Assembly (NCBI GenBank): GCA_964458385.1 | Contig: CAYWIS010000001.1 | Coordinates: forward strand, 29,487-93,486 | From: JAHWKS01 sp964458385 | Lineage (GTDB): Bacteria; Planctomycetota; Planctomycetia; Pirellulales; Pirellulaceae | DNA: 64,000 bases | Direction of reading: 5' to 3' | Shown here: piece after piece, positions 18,366 through 27,748 of the stretch | Position numbering within the stretch: position 1 is the stretch's first letter | Layout of the letters: each line of letters begins with the position of its first letter | Program-made: the position numbers and the translations under genes | Notes under the pieces: generated by a model | Seen by the model: the letters and a program-made list of their open reading frames with translations, nothing else | Database searches by the model: none | What the model was told of the DNA's origin: nothing

Positions 18366-18783
18366 AATGGCTATATCCCGAGATACACGGCAGATTCTTT
18401 CGTTCAGTGTAGGGGATCAGCCGGCCGACGCAACCCATCGATTCGCCGGTATCGTGCGGCGTCGCTGCTGGCTAAAATGTTGGGGAACGCGGGCCGGGAA
18501 GCTTCGATGCTGGCAGACGCCCCACCTTGTTCGATCCGGCGGTGAGACGCTACGGCGGAAAAGTTCGCTGCTCGTACCTGCGGGAAATGCACGCGGGGTG
18601 TTCGGCCCATGTGACGACGATCTCGCTGGACGAGTGATCCAAATGTGGCGAACCGACGCGAGTGTACATCTGGTCATGCTGAGACGCGTGGAGCCCGCCT
18701 GCCGTTGTACGAAGTTTCTACCCCCGCGCGGTTAGAGAAAAATACGCTGCGGTTCTCGTTGTGGAGTTAAGGTCCAAGTCTGC
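18366..18783. other. gene-free divergent region
   Basis: Lies between the divergent chaperedoxin and GH38-like genes. Several short open frames occur on both strands, none with a ribosome binding site or plausible product. No strong hairpin or promoter pair was identified. Confidence 0.4.
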
Positions 18784-21672
18784 ATGAAATACGAGGAATT
18801 AATAATCCTTCTTCCCTGCCACAGCCTGGAGGACTTTCCGCTCCATCACGAGGGGGATGACGCCCAAGGTTTGCTCGCTGCATGGTCAGCGCTTTGGCGG
18901 CCAGAGTTGATCGCCGCTGCGGGGCAGCTTCCCCGGTGGGCTCGCGTCGATTATCCGCCCGATGTCTTGGCCAATCGTCTCGTAGTCGTCCCCACGGTGG
19001 CGCAGCCGCAATTGCCAACCGGATTTGCCCAACGGGCGAAGGAGGAAGGCGCCTGCCTGATCCGCAAGTCCATCGATCGAGACGAGATTGTGGCGCAAGC
19101 CTTGGCCTCACTCGACGATGATATTGCGCGGGTGAACGACGACTTGGCCGCCGACTTCCTGGCCCTAGGGTATTGCTATCTGCAAGTGGAGTTGCTCACG
19201 CGGCAGATGCGATACTCCAGCAATTTGGACCAGGTTCACTTCGGCAACCAGACCGTGGCCGCGGCGGTCGCGGCTGTCAGCGGCGATGAAGCAACGGCCC
19301 GAGAAAAACTGGCGGCTTGCTTCGATGTTCTCGCCGAGGAACGCGATCACTATTACCCGGTCGATGCGTACTTGCTCGACCTGACCATGCTTGCGCCTAC
19401 GACCCTGGGACCGCTTTTTCGCAAGCAACTAGCCACACCGCTGCGCGGTAGCGTGCTGGCGTCGGCGGAATTGCTGGAAGCGATGGCCGCCCAAGAGCCG
19501 GACTCGTTAGCGGCGCTTCGGCAAGCGGTATCCGAAAATCGTGTTGCACTGGTGGGAGGCGAATGGCGCGAACTTCGACTGCCGTTGCTTTCGTGCGAAA
19601 CGATTTTTACGCAACTTCGCTTAGGGGCTGAACTTTACGAACGTCTTATTGGCACACGGCCCGAAGTTTTTGGCCGACGGCGATTTGGCTTAGTCCCGCT
19701 ATTGCCGCAAGCTTTGAATAAGTTCGGTTTCGTCGGCGCATTGCACGCGACCTTGGAGGAAGGACGCTTTCCCGAAGGAACGCAAGTGAAAACGCGTTGG
19801 GAGAGTGCTGTAAATGCCGCGATTGATGCCCTTGCGCGACCGCCTCTTAACGCCTCTCAGCCGAGCACGTTTCTGCGGTTGGCGTTGAAAATGGGCGAGT
19901 CGATGGATCGTGACTATGTGGCGGCGCTTTGCCTGGCGCATTGGCCAGGAGTAACCTCGCCGTGGTATGAGGACTTGGGCCGCATTTCGCGTTATGTAAA
20001 TGCCCTGGGGAAGCCGGTCACGCTGGAAGAGTTTTTCCACAATACCGAATCGCCGAGCCAAACAGATCGCTTCGACGCCGACCAATACCGGTCTCCCTAC
20101 TTGAAGGAAGCGATTGTACGACAAACGACCGATCCCATTTCGAGTGTTGTTCGCTGGTGGCGTCGCCGCGCCATGGCCGAGGCTATTTACACATTGGATT
20201 CACTAACGCAGTTCGTTGCGGGGCGGTCGTTGGAAGCGCTCGACCTGCCGCCGTCGCGCGGTCAAGCATGGATTGAGCGCTTGGATGGCCAAGGTGAAGA
20301 GTTATCACCGCCCGCGGACAAAACGGATCAGGCGACTGCGGCCGTGGATGACGACGCCCTTAAGCGGGAACTGGAGCAGGCCGTTGCGCGGTTCGCCCAG
20401 AAATTGCCGCGAACGAGTGTCGCCGCCGAGCCGGGATACCTCGTGGTGAATCCGTATAGTTTTGCGCGCCGCACGACGCTGGAGACGCCTCAGCTTCCCT
20501 ACCTGCCCACCGAGGGGCGGCCGATTTACGCCGTCGGACGCGATGGTGAACGCAAGTTGGCCACCGTGGATACGCCGTCGATGGGGNNNNNNNNNNGGTT
20601 TGTCTGGGCGCCTGCCGGCGCCTCAAAGCGCGATCCCAAACCCCTACCCCGACCGCTGGCGGAAGAAGGCGTCCTACGCAACGAGTTTTTTGAGGCAATT
20701 GTCAGCAACGAAACAGGCGGGTTAGCGGCGGTAAAGGAGTATGACAAACGCGGCAATCGCCTCTCGCAGCAACTTGCGTTTCGGCTTCCCGCTCGCCGTC
20801 CGCAACCAGGTGGCGACTACCGAGGAGAAGACACAGCGGCCACGTATTCGCGGATGGTTGCCGACTCGGTCGAAGTCACGGCGTCCAATACGGTCATGGG
20901 TGAGATTGTCACACGTGGCCGGCTAACGACTAGGAAGGGCGATACCCTGGCCACGTTTACGCAACGATTCCAGGTCTACCGAGGGAGCCGCGTGCTTCAC
21001 ATCGAAATGGAATTGGACCCACACGAGGAATGCCGTGCCGATCCCTGGAGCTCGTACTACTGCTCGAGATTCGCCTGGGCCAATGAAGCTGCAACGCTCT
21101 CGCGCGCGGTGAACCTGGCGCGGCAACCGGCGAATTCCAAACGTTTAGAAGCGCCGTTATACATCGAGGTGGAAGACGGCGAGACCCGCACGACGATCTT
21201 GACGGCCGGCTTGCCCTTTCATCGCCGCACCGAGTACCGCATGCTCGACAGTTTGCTTGTCGTGCGGGGCGAAACAGCGCGTAAGTTCCGCATGGGAGTA
21301 GGAATCGAATTGAAGAATCCACTTCAGGAAGCGCTTTCATTCCTGGCGCCGCCCATGCACTGTTTCGACAATGCTCCTCCGCCGATCAATCAGAGTGGTT
21401 GGTTGTTCCACTTGGACGCGCGGAACGTGGTGGCTACGCACTGGTCTTCGGTGATCGAGGAGAATCGCGTCGTCGGGGTGCGCGTCCGATTATTGGAGAA
21501 TGCCGGCCGTCCAGCGCGGTTGAAGTTCTCAGGATTTCGCCCGTTCAACAGCGCCCGGCAAGTCGATTTCCTGGGCCGACCGCTTGGCGATTGCCCGCTC
21601 GAGGAAGGCGCCGTACGGCTAGAGATGGCTGCTCACGAATGGATCGAGGTTGAGGCGCGCTTCGCGAGTTAA
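18784..21672 (+). CDS. large GH38-like (alpha-mannosidase-related) protein, spans assembly gap
   Basis: 962 residues, no signal peptide. The C-terminal third resembles glycoside hydrolase family 38 mannosidases: NEFFEAIVSNETGGLAAVKEYDKRGNRLSQQL (in two parts at ~633-665) followed by a beta-rich region. The middle (LRLGAELYERLIGTRPEVFGRRRFGLVPLLPQAL) is like the GH38/GH57 barrel end. I do not see the usual GH38 N-terminal HxDxxW zinc site, so enzyme activity is doubtful. The run of 10 Ns at 20587-20596 interrupts it near residue 602; the frame continues on the other side. ATG 18784 is the only good start. Confidence 0.6.
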   Translation: MKYEELIILLPCHSLEDFPLHHEGDDAQGLLAAWSALWRPELIAAAGQLPRWARVDYPPDVLANRLVVVPTVAQPQLPTGFAQRAKEEGACLIRKSIDRDEIVAQALASLDDDIARVNDDLAADFLALGYCYLQVELLTRQMRYSSNLDQVHFGNQTVAAAVAAVSGDEATAREKLAACFDVLAEERDHYYPVDAYLLDLTMLAPTTLGPLFRKQLATPLRGSVLASAELLEAMAAQEPDSLAALRQAVSENRVALVGGEWRELRLPLLSCETIFTQLRLGAELYERLIGTRPEVFGRRRFGLVPLLPQALNKFGFVGALHATLEEGRFPEGTQVKTRWESAVNAAIDALARPPLNASQPSTFLRLALKMGESMDRDYVAALCLAHWPGVTSPWYEDLGRISRYVNALGKPVTLEEFFHNTESPSQTDRFDADQYRSPYLKEAIVRQTTDPISSVVRWWRRRAMAEAIYTLDSLTQFVAGRSLEALDLPPSRGQAWIERLDGQGEELSPPADKTDQATAAVDDDALKRELEQAVARFAQKLPRTSVAAEPGYLVVNPYSFARRTTLETPQLPYLPTEGRPIYAVGRDGERKLATVDTPSMGXXXXFVWAPAGASKRDPKPLPRPLAEEGVLRNEFFEAIVSNETGGLAAVKEYDKRGNRLSQQLAFRLPARRPQPGGDYRGEDTAATYSRMVADSVEVTASNTVMGEIVTRGRLTTRKGDTLATFTQRFQVYRGSRVLHIEMELDPHEECRADPWSSYYCSRFAWANEAATLSRAVNLARQPANSKRLEAPLYIEVEDGETRTTILTAGLPFHRRTEYRMLDSLLVVRGETARKFRMGVGIELKNPLQEALSFLAPPMHCFDNAPPPINQSGWLFHLDARNVVATHWSSVIEENRVVGVRVRLLENAGRPARLKFSGFRPFNSARQVDFLGRPLGDCPLEEGAVRLEMAAHEWIEVEARFAS
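20587..20596. other. assembly gap of 10 Ns
   Basis: Ten Ns inside a coding region. Removing them with a 2-base GG overlap gives an uninterrupted reading MGFVW, which suggests contig ends that meet or overlap rather than missing sequence. Confidence 0.9.
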
Positions 21673-21805
21673 AGATAGATGCTCGTAGGCGGTTGCCTGT
21701 TCTCAGCGTGATCCGCAATGCGCAAGACATTCGCGTTGCGGCCTTGGGGGATGCTATACTTGGCGGCTGGTGGCTGTGTCACTTCTCCTTCCACCGGACA
21801 ATCCC

Positions 21806-23185
21806 ATGTTGAGCGTTACGTCCTCCTTGCGGGTATTCATCGGAATCTTGGTGCTTCTGCCGCCCACATTGGCTTTCGCCCAACCAACGAATCCGCGAAA
21901 GCAGGAGAAGGAAACGCTGACGTATCCTCCGGAGCTGCCCGGCGGTAAACGCGTAGTCACATTCAATAGCCCAGATCTGCTCCGCAAGCCGGAGACCATC
22001 CATTCTGACGTCGAAGTGGCTAAGACGCCGCCAACCATTGACCTCTTGTATTATCCGGGGCAGAACTATCCGGGAAATCCTTGGTCGGTGTGGGGCGATG
22101 GTTCGGCGGCGCCAGGCCGTTATTACAGCGCCATTGGAGATCACTTAGCGCCGCAGGGCAATGCTTTCGTCTATGAATACGATGCTGAATCAAAGGAGTT
22201 TCGACTGCTGTGCGACGTGCAGAAGCTGATCGATCTGCCCGAAGGACACTACACTCCGGGAAAAGTCCATACACGAGTGGATGTTGGGAGTGACGGTCGC
22301 GTCTACTTTGCCACGCATCGTGGTAGCACCCGCGTCACAACGGACGAGTATCATTTCCGTGGAGACTGGGTTATTGCCGCCGATCCCAAGAGCGGCAAAG
22401 CAGAAGTGTTGATTCACGCCCCCGTCGCCAAGCACTGCATTCCTACGGGTGCACTAGATCCTAAGCGGCTGATCTTTTACGGCGGCACAACCGCCGGTGA
22501 ACCCATCGGGGGCGACGAGAATATCCAGTTCTTCGCTTACGACATCGGAGCCGGCAAGGTAATCTATACCGGCCCTCGTGGGCCTTCGCGGTACTTGATG
22601 GTTTCGACGTCAACGGGCCGCGTCTACTACACGCCGAGTACAGAAGGGAAAACGCTGGGGCAACTGGTCAGGTTCGACCCGGCTCACCCCAATGCGCCGC
22701 AGCCGATTGACGCTTACCTTGGTCTCCGCGCGGCGACCGATGAGACGCCGCAAGGAATCATCTACACCGTGTCACAAAGCGACGGCGATCAACCCGCCCG
22801 GTTTTACGCCTTTGACGTTACGACGGAAATGGTGCGAAAGCTTGGCCCTGCCGCTGTGGGAACACAACAGTACATCACATCGATCGACGCGGATCCCACC
22901 GGACGTTATCTCTACTATGTGCCCGGCGCTCATGGCGGCAGCGAGAATGACGGTTGCCCCATTGTGCAATTCGATACGCAGACCGGACGAAAGAAGGTGT
23001 TGGCGTTCTTGCATCCCTACTGCCGGGAGAAGTTTGGCTTCACGTTGTAGGGAACCTTTGGCTCGGCTGTCGATCCTGCAGGCGACAGGCTCTATATCAC
23101 ATGGAACAGCAGTCGCGGCGGGCGCGTTTGGGATTCTTGCCTGCTTACCGTGGTGCACATTCCCGAATCGGAACGGCTGCCCTGA
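21806..23185 (+). pseudogene. exported beta-propeller-like protein, interrupted by TAG
   Basis: The start ATG 21806 gives a clear signal peptide (SLRVFIGILVLLPPTLAFAQ). The mature part has repeated blades (GDHLAPQGNAFVYEYD, DGRVYFATHRGS, GRVYYTPSTEGKT, GRYLYYVPGAHGG), as in WD40/SMP-30-like propellers, and should act outside the cytoplasm. After 414 codons the frame meets TAG at 23048-23050, but the same frame stays open and looks coding for another 44 codons (GTFGSAVDPAGDRLYITWNS, then VVHIPESERLP) to TGA at 23183. The final blade is thus cut off. Either a nonsense mutation, a sequencing error, or readthrough. The next gene downstream is also broken. Confidence 0.65.
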
Positions 23186-23327
23186 CCCTCGGAATTGGCG
23201 AAAGTTTTGCACCCGCCGAAAAATTCGCTGCGCTTCTTAGCTTGACAGGGCCGCCCGAAAGAGGTGTCTCCCCGCCGTCATTCTCCTTGCATGGAGGCGT
23301 AGCATAGGGCGGCGAAGGCTTCTCGCA

Positions 23328-25123
23328 ATGATGGCGGTCTTGGCCTCCACGATTCCCATCGGAGCCGCTTCTTCTGAGACCGTCGGCCAATGGGGCGATC
23401 CGCAGCGTTTCGTCATTCACGGGGCAACCACTTTCTCGGCGGACACAATCCGCAAGAAACTATATAGCGACTTCGCCGTTCTGTTGGCTTCCCATCCGTT
23501 AGCGCCGAAGCACGCGTTGGCGTCGGTGCTCGAGCGACGTTTACGGGCTGGCTACCACAGGGCAGGATTTTCCGAGGCGGCAGTTCAAGTAACGCTTGAC
23601 GAACAGGCAGAACGCGTTGTCGCGCAAATTGACGAGGGGCCACGCTACACCACGGCAGGCCTGCGCATTGAAGGGGGCCAACATCCCGCTCGAGGAATTA
23701 CAGACGCGGTTAACCCAACCCTACCCACCTAAGGAAGCGGTGCGTCCCGAGTTTTTTCAGCGGGGTGGACGACGGGAAGTCCGTTGGCGGGACAAGGACG
23801 GAAAGGAAGTTGAGCTTGAGTCGCCAATCTGGCAACCGGGCAAGCCGGCCCCGCTGGATGTAGCGGCCAGAACACGATTGCGTGAAAAGGTCGCCGAAGC
23901 AATAGCCGAGTTCGGTCGCACCTGGCGCTTGTACTGAGCGAACATGAAGACACCCCCTTTGGTTTCAACTTCGCCTTTGGATCTCGCACGCTTAACGAGG
24001 GTGAAGAAGCAACGCCGTTGGAGGCGGCAATACGTGTGACGCCCGCATTCTGCCTGGCGCTTGTGCACGAACAAAACGCTCGAAGTACCTGGGGCGATAT
24101 CCTGACCGTGACAAGCGACCGTCAGGTGGTGCAAGTGGACGCGCGCGACGGTCGCATCTTGCATTATGCATCGTTCAACCCGGATCAATCAAAAGCCGTG
24201 GCGCCGATAGCGTTTTAGAATGGCGCCTTTGACCGCCGTCGCCAGGCATTATTGAACGAGGCGCAGGGCGCGCCGAATCGCTTTGACGCCGCACGCCCCA
24301 TCAGTTCAATTGTCGCGGGCTTGCTCGACGGAGAGCTTGTGTCGCAGATGGTGCAGTGGCGCCTCACAGCCTACGAACAACGGCCGTCGGCCGCCGAGTC
24401 AAAGTTGGCTTGGGTTCGGGTAGTACGTAAACTGGCCCGGTCGGGGCCTGTTGGAGCGGTTGGATACTTGGACGCTCCAATCGACTCGGAAGGAAAGGCA
24501 AGATAAGTTCGAAACACCCGCAGCCCGCCGATCCTACTGCGCAGGGGATGGTTGGGCAATTTGCTATTGCGTTCGGCCTTCCGGCGGCTGAATGGTTATT
24601 CCCACGCGAATCGTGGCCTTGGACACTTTGCCGTGAGACCGCCTTAACAGTTGCGGGGAGGCCCAACTACCTTGGCGCCGAACTCCAACGTGTATATGCA
24701 TCTCCGGAAACGGGGCCGCTGTGTTGCCTGGCGGTCGCCTCCTTATCGCGGTTAGCGAAGGTGAACTATGCCGATGCGTTCGCCACCCGCGGTTTGGCAG
24801 TGCTCGACCGTCATGCATTCCTCCGCGATTGTCGGCCATTGCTCGATCAACGAACTGTCTGCGGGCAATGCGCGCATCGAATTGCCGAAGCATTGTGCGT
24901 ACTCGACGAGGACGACGCGCAGCTTCTTGGGCGGGAACTCCTCAAAGACGACGCGGGAATCTTGGAGGCTGCAATTGGCGAGTTTCGACGTGACCGCACG
25001 CGGCCCGTAGAAGCGGCGCTATCGGACGCTCTTGCCGCCGCCTGGGAGGCGGGCTTGCGCCGCAGGATTGAGAAAGCCTTAGAATGGCGCCTGCCCGACG
25101 ATACGTTCCGTCTGGACCGGTAA
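23328..25123 (+). pseudogene. decayed gene for a large exported protein with a POTRA-like start
   Basis: One coding region split over three frames. Part 1 (from ATG 23328): RFVIHGATTFSADTIRKKLY and VVAQIDEGPRYTTAGLRI resemble POTRA/outer-membrane assembly domains. At a G5 run (~23675) the sense shifts by one base; part 2 continues GANIPLEELQTRLTQPYPP up to ~23925. Part 3 returns to the first frame (ALVLSEHEDTPFGFNFAFGS) and is stopped by TAG at 24216-24218, after which it reads on (NGAFDRRRQALLNEAQG) to TAA near 24504. Part 4, in the third frame, runs to 25123 (FPRESWPWTLCRETAL, TVCGQCAHRIAEALCVLDEDD). So at least three frameshifts and one nonsense codon are present. The true start may lie upstream of 23328. 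Original function unknown. Confidence 0.72.
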
Positions 25124-25135
25124 AACTTGCTTGCT

Positions 25136-26341
25136 TTACGCGAGCCGCCAAACGTGAATGAGACCGGCAATGTCCGTCGCGGCAACGTGGCTCTGATCGG
25201 GCGAAATGGCGATCGCGGAGAGCCAATCTTTGAATTGCCCGCCACGACTCTTGCCAAGCGCGGCTATCTCTTTGCCGTCACTCGCCTGACAGATGCGGAG
25301 CATCGTGTCACGACCGGTTGAGAGCACGTACTGGCCGTCAGCGGAAAATTGGACATCGGTTACGCCGTATTGATGGCCAGAAACTTCGCGCACCACGCTT
25401 CCGGTCGCGGTTTCGATGAGGTGCACCCTGCCGGTGGCGGTTTCTCCTCCTTGTCCTAACGCCACGAGAGAACCATCGGGAGAGTAGGCCGCCGCAATCA
25501 AACCTTCCGCGATAAACTTCCGCCATACCTGAGCAGCGCCATAAGAGGTGCTCTCGACCTGGTACTTGGGGAACAGTGTCTTGAGCACGTCCAGTTTTTC
25601 TTCGCCCGTTTCGGCGTTGTAGAAACGTACCGCGGGGGCGGGCAAATCAAAGTCATCCCGCTTATAACGGTATTCCGAAACCAGGGCCGATTGGCCATCG
25701 GGCGATAAGGCGGTGGCGACAATCCAGTTCCAAGGAAGGCCGGACCAACGACAGACTTCACGCCGTTGTTCCACATCCCAAACGCAGACCTGGGACGAGG
25801 CGTCGCCCGATATGAGTCGATGACCGTCGGCGCTGGCGCCAAACGCCAGGACCCAATCGCGATGCCCCTCAAACACATGAGCAGACATGAGTGTTTCCAC
25901 CAGCACACCGGGCGCTGTAAGCGCGTCATCGTTACCTGCCCGTTTGGCTTTTTCCTTACGCCAGTCGGCGTCGAGCACGGCTTGAGCGGATCCTGTGGCG
26001 GGGGCATCGGGGCGCCAAAGGCGAACGGTGTGATCCAGGCTAGCAGAAAATAACGTCTTGCCATCCGCCGTTGCGAAAAGCCGCGTCACACGGTTGGTAT
26101 GGCCATCCAATCGACGCGCCGGAGGACAATCGGGCGCCGTGCGATCTTTACGTAGAGCGCCATTGTCTTGGGCGGGCGGCGATTCCGGCAGATCCCAAAC
26201 ATAGATCTGGCCGATCTCGTTTGCGGCGGCCAAACGCCGGCTGGAGCCGAGAAACGCCACGGCCGTCGGCCAGGAGCCTTCGAATGTTAACTGCCAACAA
26301 AGCTGCGGATTGGAAATTTTCATGGCGTCGCCATGGGACAT
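25136..26341 (-). CDS. WD40-repeat beta-propeller protein
   Basis: 401 residues, cytosolic-looking (no signal peptide), with about seven WD40 blades: GQIYVWDL, HTVRLWRP, SQVCVWDV, AVRFYNAE, GRVHLIET, TMLRICQA and GLIHVWRL mark blade ends. Blades pair with GH-type starts (LDGHTNRV, FEGHRDWV, VSGHQYGV). Such propellers are protein-binding platforms. The ATG overlaps the stop of the upstream DUF1501 gene by one base (TAATG), giving translational coupling, so both belong to one operon with the DUF1549/DUF1553 gene. Convergent with the decayed gene, 12 bases apart. Confidence 0.9.
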   Translation of the reverse strand: MSHGDAMKISNPQLCWQLTFEGSWPTAVAFLGSSRRLAAANEIGQIYVWDLPESPPAQDNGALRKDRTAPDCPPARRLDGHTNRVTRLFATADGKTLFSASLDHTVRLWRPDAPATGSAQAVLDADWRKEKAKRAGNDDALTAPGVLVETLMSAHVFEGHRDWVLAFGASADGHRLISGDASSQVCVWDVEQRREVCRWSGLPWNWIVATALSPDGQSALVSEYRYKRDDFDLPAPAVRFYNAETGEEKLDVLKTLFPKYQVESTSYGAAQVWRKFIAEGLIAAAYSPDGSLVALGQGGETATGRVHLIETATGSVVREVSGHQYGVTDVQFSADGQYVLSTGRDTMLRICQASDGKEIAALGKSRGGQFKDWLSAIAISPDQSHVAATDIAGLIHVWRLA

Positions 26342-27609
26342 TACGAGAGAAGTTCGTTGACCACTTTTGATCCGAAGGGCGCGAGGGGGATTGGACGCGA
26401 TCCGGCGTAATTTTCGGTCAGGGGATCAATCGAGAGCGCCTGGTAGATGGTAGCGAAGAAATCCCCTTCGGTGACGGGGTTGTCTTTCACTTCGACTCCG
26501 TCTTCGTCCGACTCGCCGTAGATGAGGCCCCCTTTCACGCCACAACCCGCCAACGCGGTTGTCCAACACCTTACGTAGTGGTCGCGGCCGGCGCGGTTGT
26601 TGATGTTTGGGGTGCGGCCAATTTCGCCTGTCCAAATGACGAGTGTTTTTTCCAATAGGCCGCGCTGCGCTAAGTCGGTAAGCAAGCCGGCCCAAGCGTG
26701 GTCCATGGGCGGGACCAAGCCCTTATGCCAAGCGAAGTTATCGGCGTGGGAATCGTAGCTGCTCTGGCCAACTTCAACAAACGGGACCCCCGCTTCAACT
26801 AGCCTCCGGGCAAGAAGGCAGCGCCGACCGAAAGCGCTATCACCGTAAAGGTCACGGTATTTTTCCCATTCGTCAATCTTGAACACGTCACGGACACTTT
26901 GAAGCCGCCGCGCCGCTTCATACGCGGCGCGATGCATCTGCGCGAGTTCCGACCGGTGCGTTTCGGCAAAGCTGTCTTCTAAAATAGACCGGACTTCATG
27001 CCGTCGAAGCTCCGCTTCGGGCCTTAGTGGCGATGCCGAGAAGGGAGGCAACTGCCCCTCGGCCCCAATGTGAAAGGGTTGATGTTTGGGGCCGAGAAAT
27101 CCGCTGCCAGCGTCGCCTTGCGACGAAACCTTGATGAAGTTCGGCAGGTTCGAATCATCCTGGCCGTGATACTTGGCGACGATTGAGCCAATTTCGGGGA
27201 AGCGCACGTTGGCCGCAGGGCGGTAACCGGTGTGCATAAGGTAGATGCCGCCGGGGTGATCAACCTCCGAAGTGCGCATCGAGCGAATCACGGCGATCTT
27301 GTCCATCTGCTGCGCCATTTTGGGCATCAGCTCGCAGATTTGAACGCCCGGAATGTTCGTGCTGATGGGGCGGAATACGCCGCCGGTGGGCCGGCCAGGT
27401 TTCATGTCGAAGGTTTCGAACTGGCTCACACCGCCGTTCATCCAAAGCAGAATACAGTGCTTCTGATCTCGACGCACCGTTTCACCCCATGCCGGGGTCT
27501 GTGAAAGCAATCCCCAGTTCATGACAGCCCCGCCCGCAGCCGTGCCCAACACACCTTTCAGCAGCGCTCGGCGTGAGAAATGTTCGGTTGACGAACAACG
27601 CGGAAACAT
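26341..27609 (-). CDS. DUF1501 family exported protein
   Basis: 422 residues. The start ATG 27609 follows AGGAGGG by 5 bases and is followed by a twin-arginine signal (HFSRRALLKG), so it is exported folded. It belongs to the sulfatase/alkaline-phosphatase-like DUF1501 family: HCILLWMNGGVSQFETFDMKPG (in part) near residue 55, DHPGGIYLMHTG (~122), VEVGQSSYDSHADNF (~285), WTGEIGRTPNINNRAGRDH (~333). These proteins are nearly always next to DUF1549/DUF1553 proteins in planctomycetes, as here; a role with polysaccharide or metal-dependent hydrolysis is proposed but not shown. It is followed by the WD40 gene in a TAATG overlap. Confidence 0.94.
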   Translation of the reverse strand: MFPRCSSTEHFSRRALLKGVLGTAAGGAVMNWGLLSQTPAWGETVRRDQKHCILLWMNGGVSQFETFDMKPGRPTGGVFRPISTNIPGVQICELMPKMAQQMDKIAVIRSMRTSEVDHPGGIYLMHTGYRPAANVRFPEIGSIVAKYHGQDDSNLPNFIKVSSQGDAGSGFLGPKHQPFHIGAEGQLPPFSASPLRPEAELRRHEVRSILEDSFAETHRSELAQMHRAAYEAARRLQSVRDVFKIDEWEKYRDLYGDSAFGRRCLLARRLVEAGVPFVEVGQSSYDSHADNFAWHKGLVPPMDHAWAGLLTDLAQRGLLEKTLVIWTGEIGRTPNINNRAGRDHYVRCWTTALAGCGVKGGLIYGESDEDGVEVKDNPVTEGDFFATIYQALSIDPLTENYAGSRPIPLAPFGSKVVNELLS

Positions 27610-27748
27610 GGCATCCCTCCTCACATAACTAGTTGCCCAAGTTGCCGTCACCGAGAGCGCCTGGGGGGCAAATGGTTGCAATTCCTCTGCGAAAGCAGAC
27701 TGCCGTCGCTTGGCATTTTTCACGGCAGGCAGGCTCTCAGCATGATTG

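Noticed and set aside
23048..24218. Amber codon reassignment
   Set aside because: Several intact genes here end in TAG (e.g. aldolase at 412) and the same region also has frameshifts, so decay or error is simpler.
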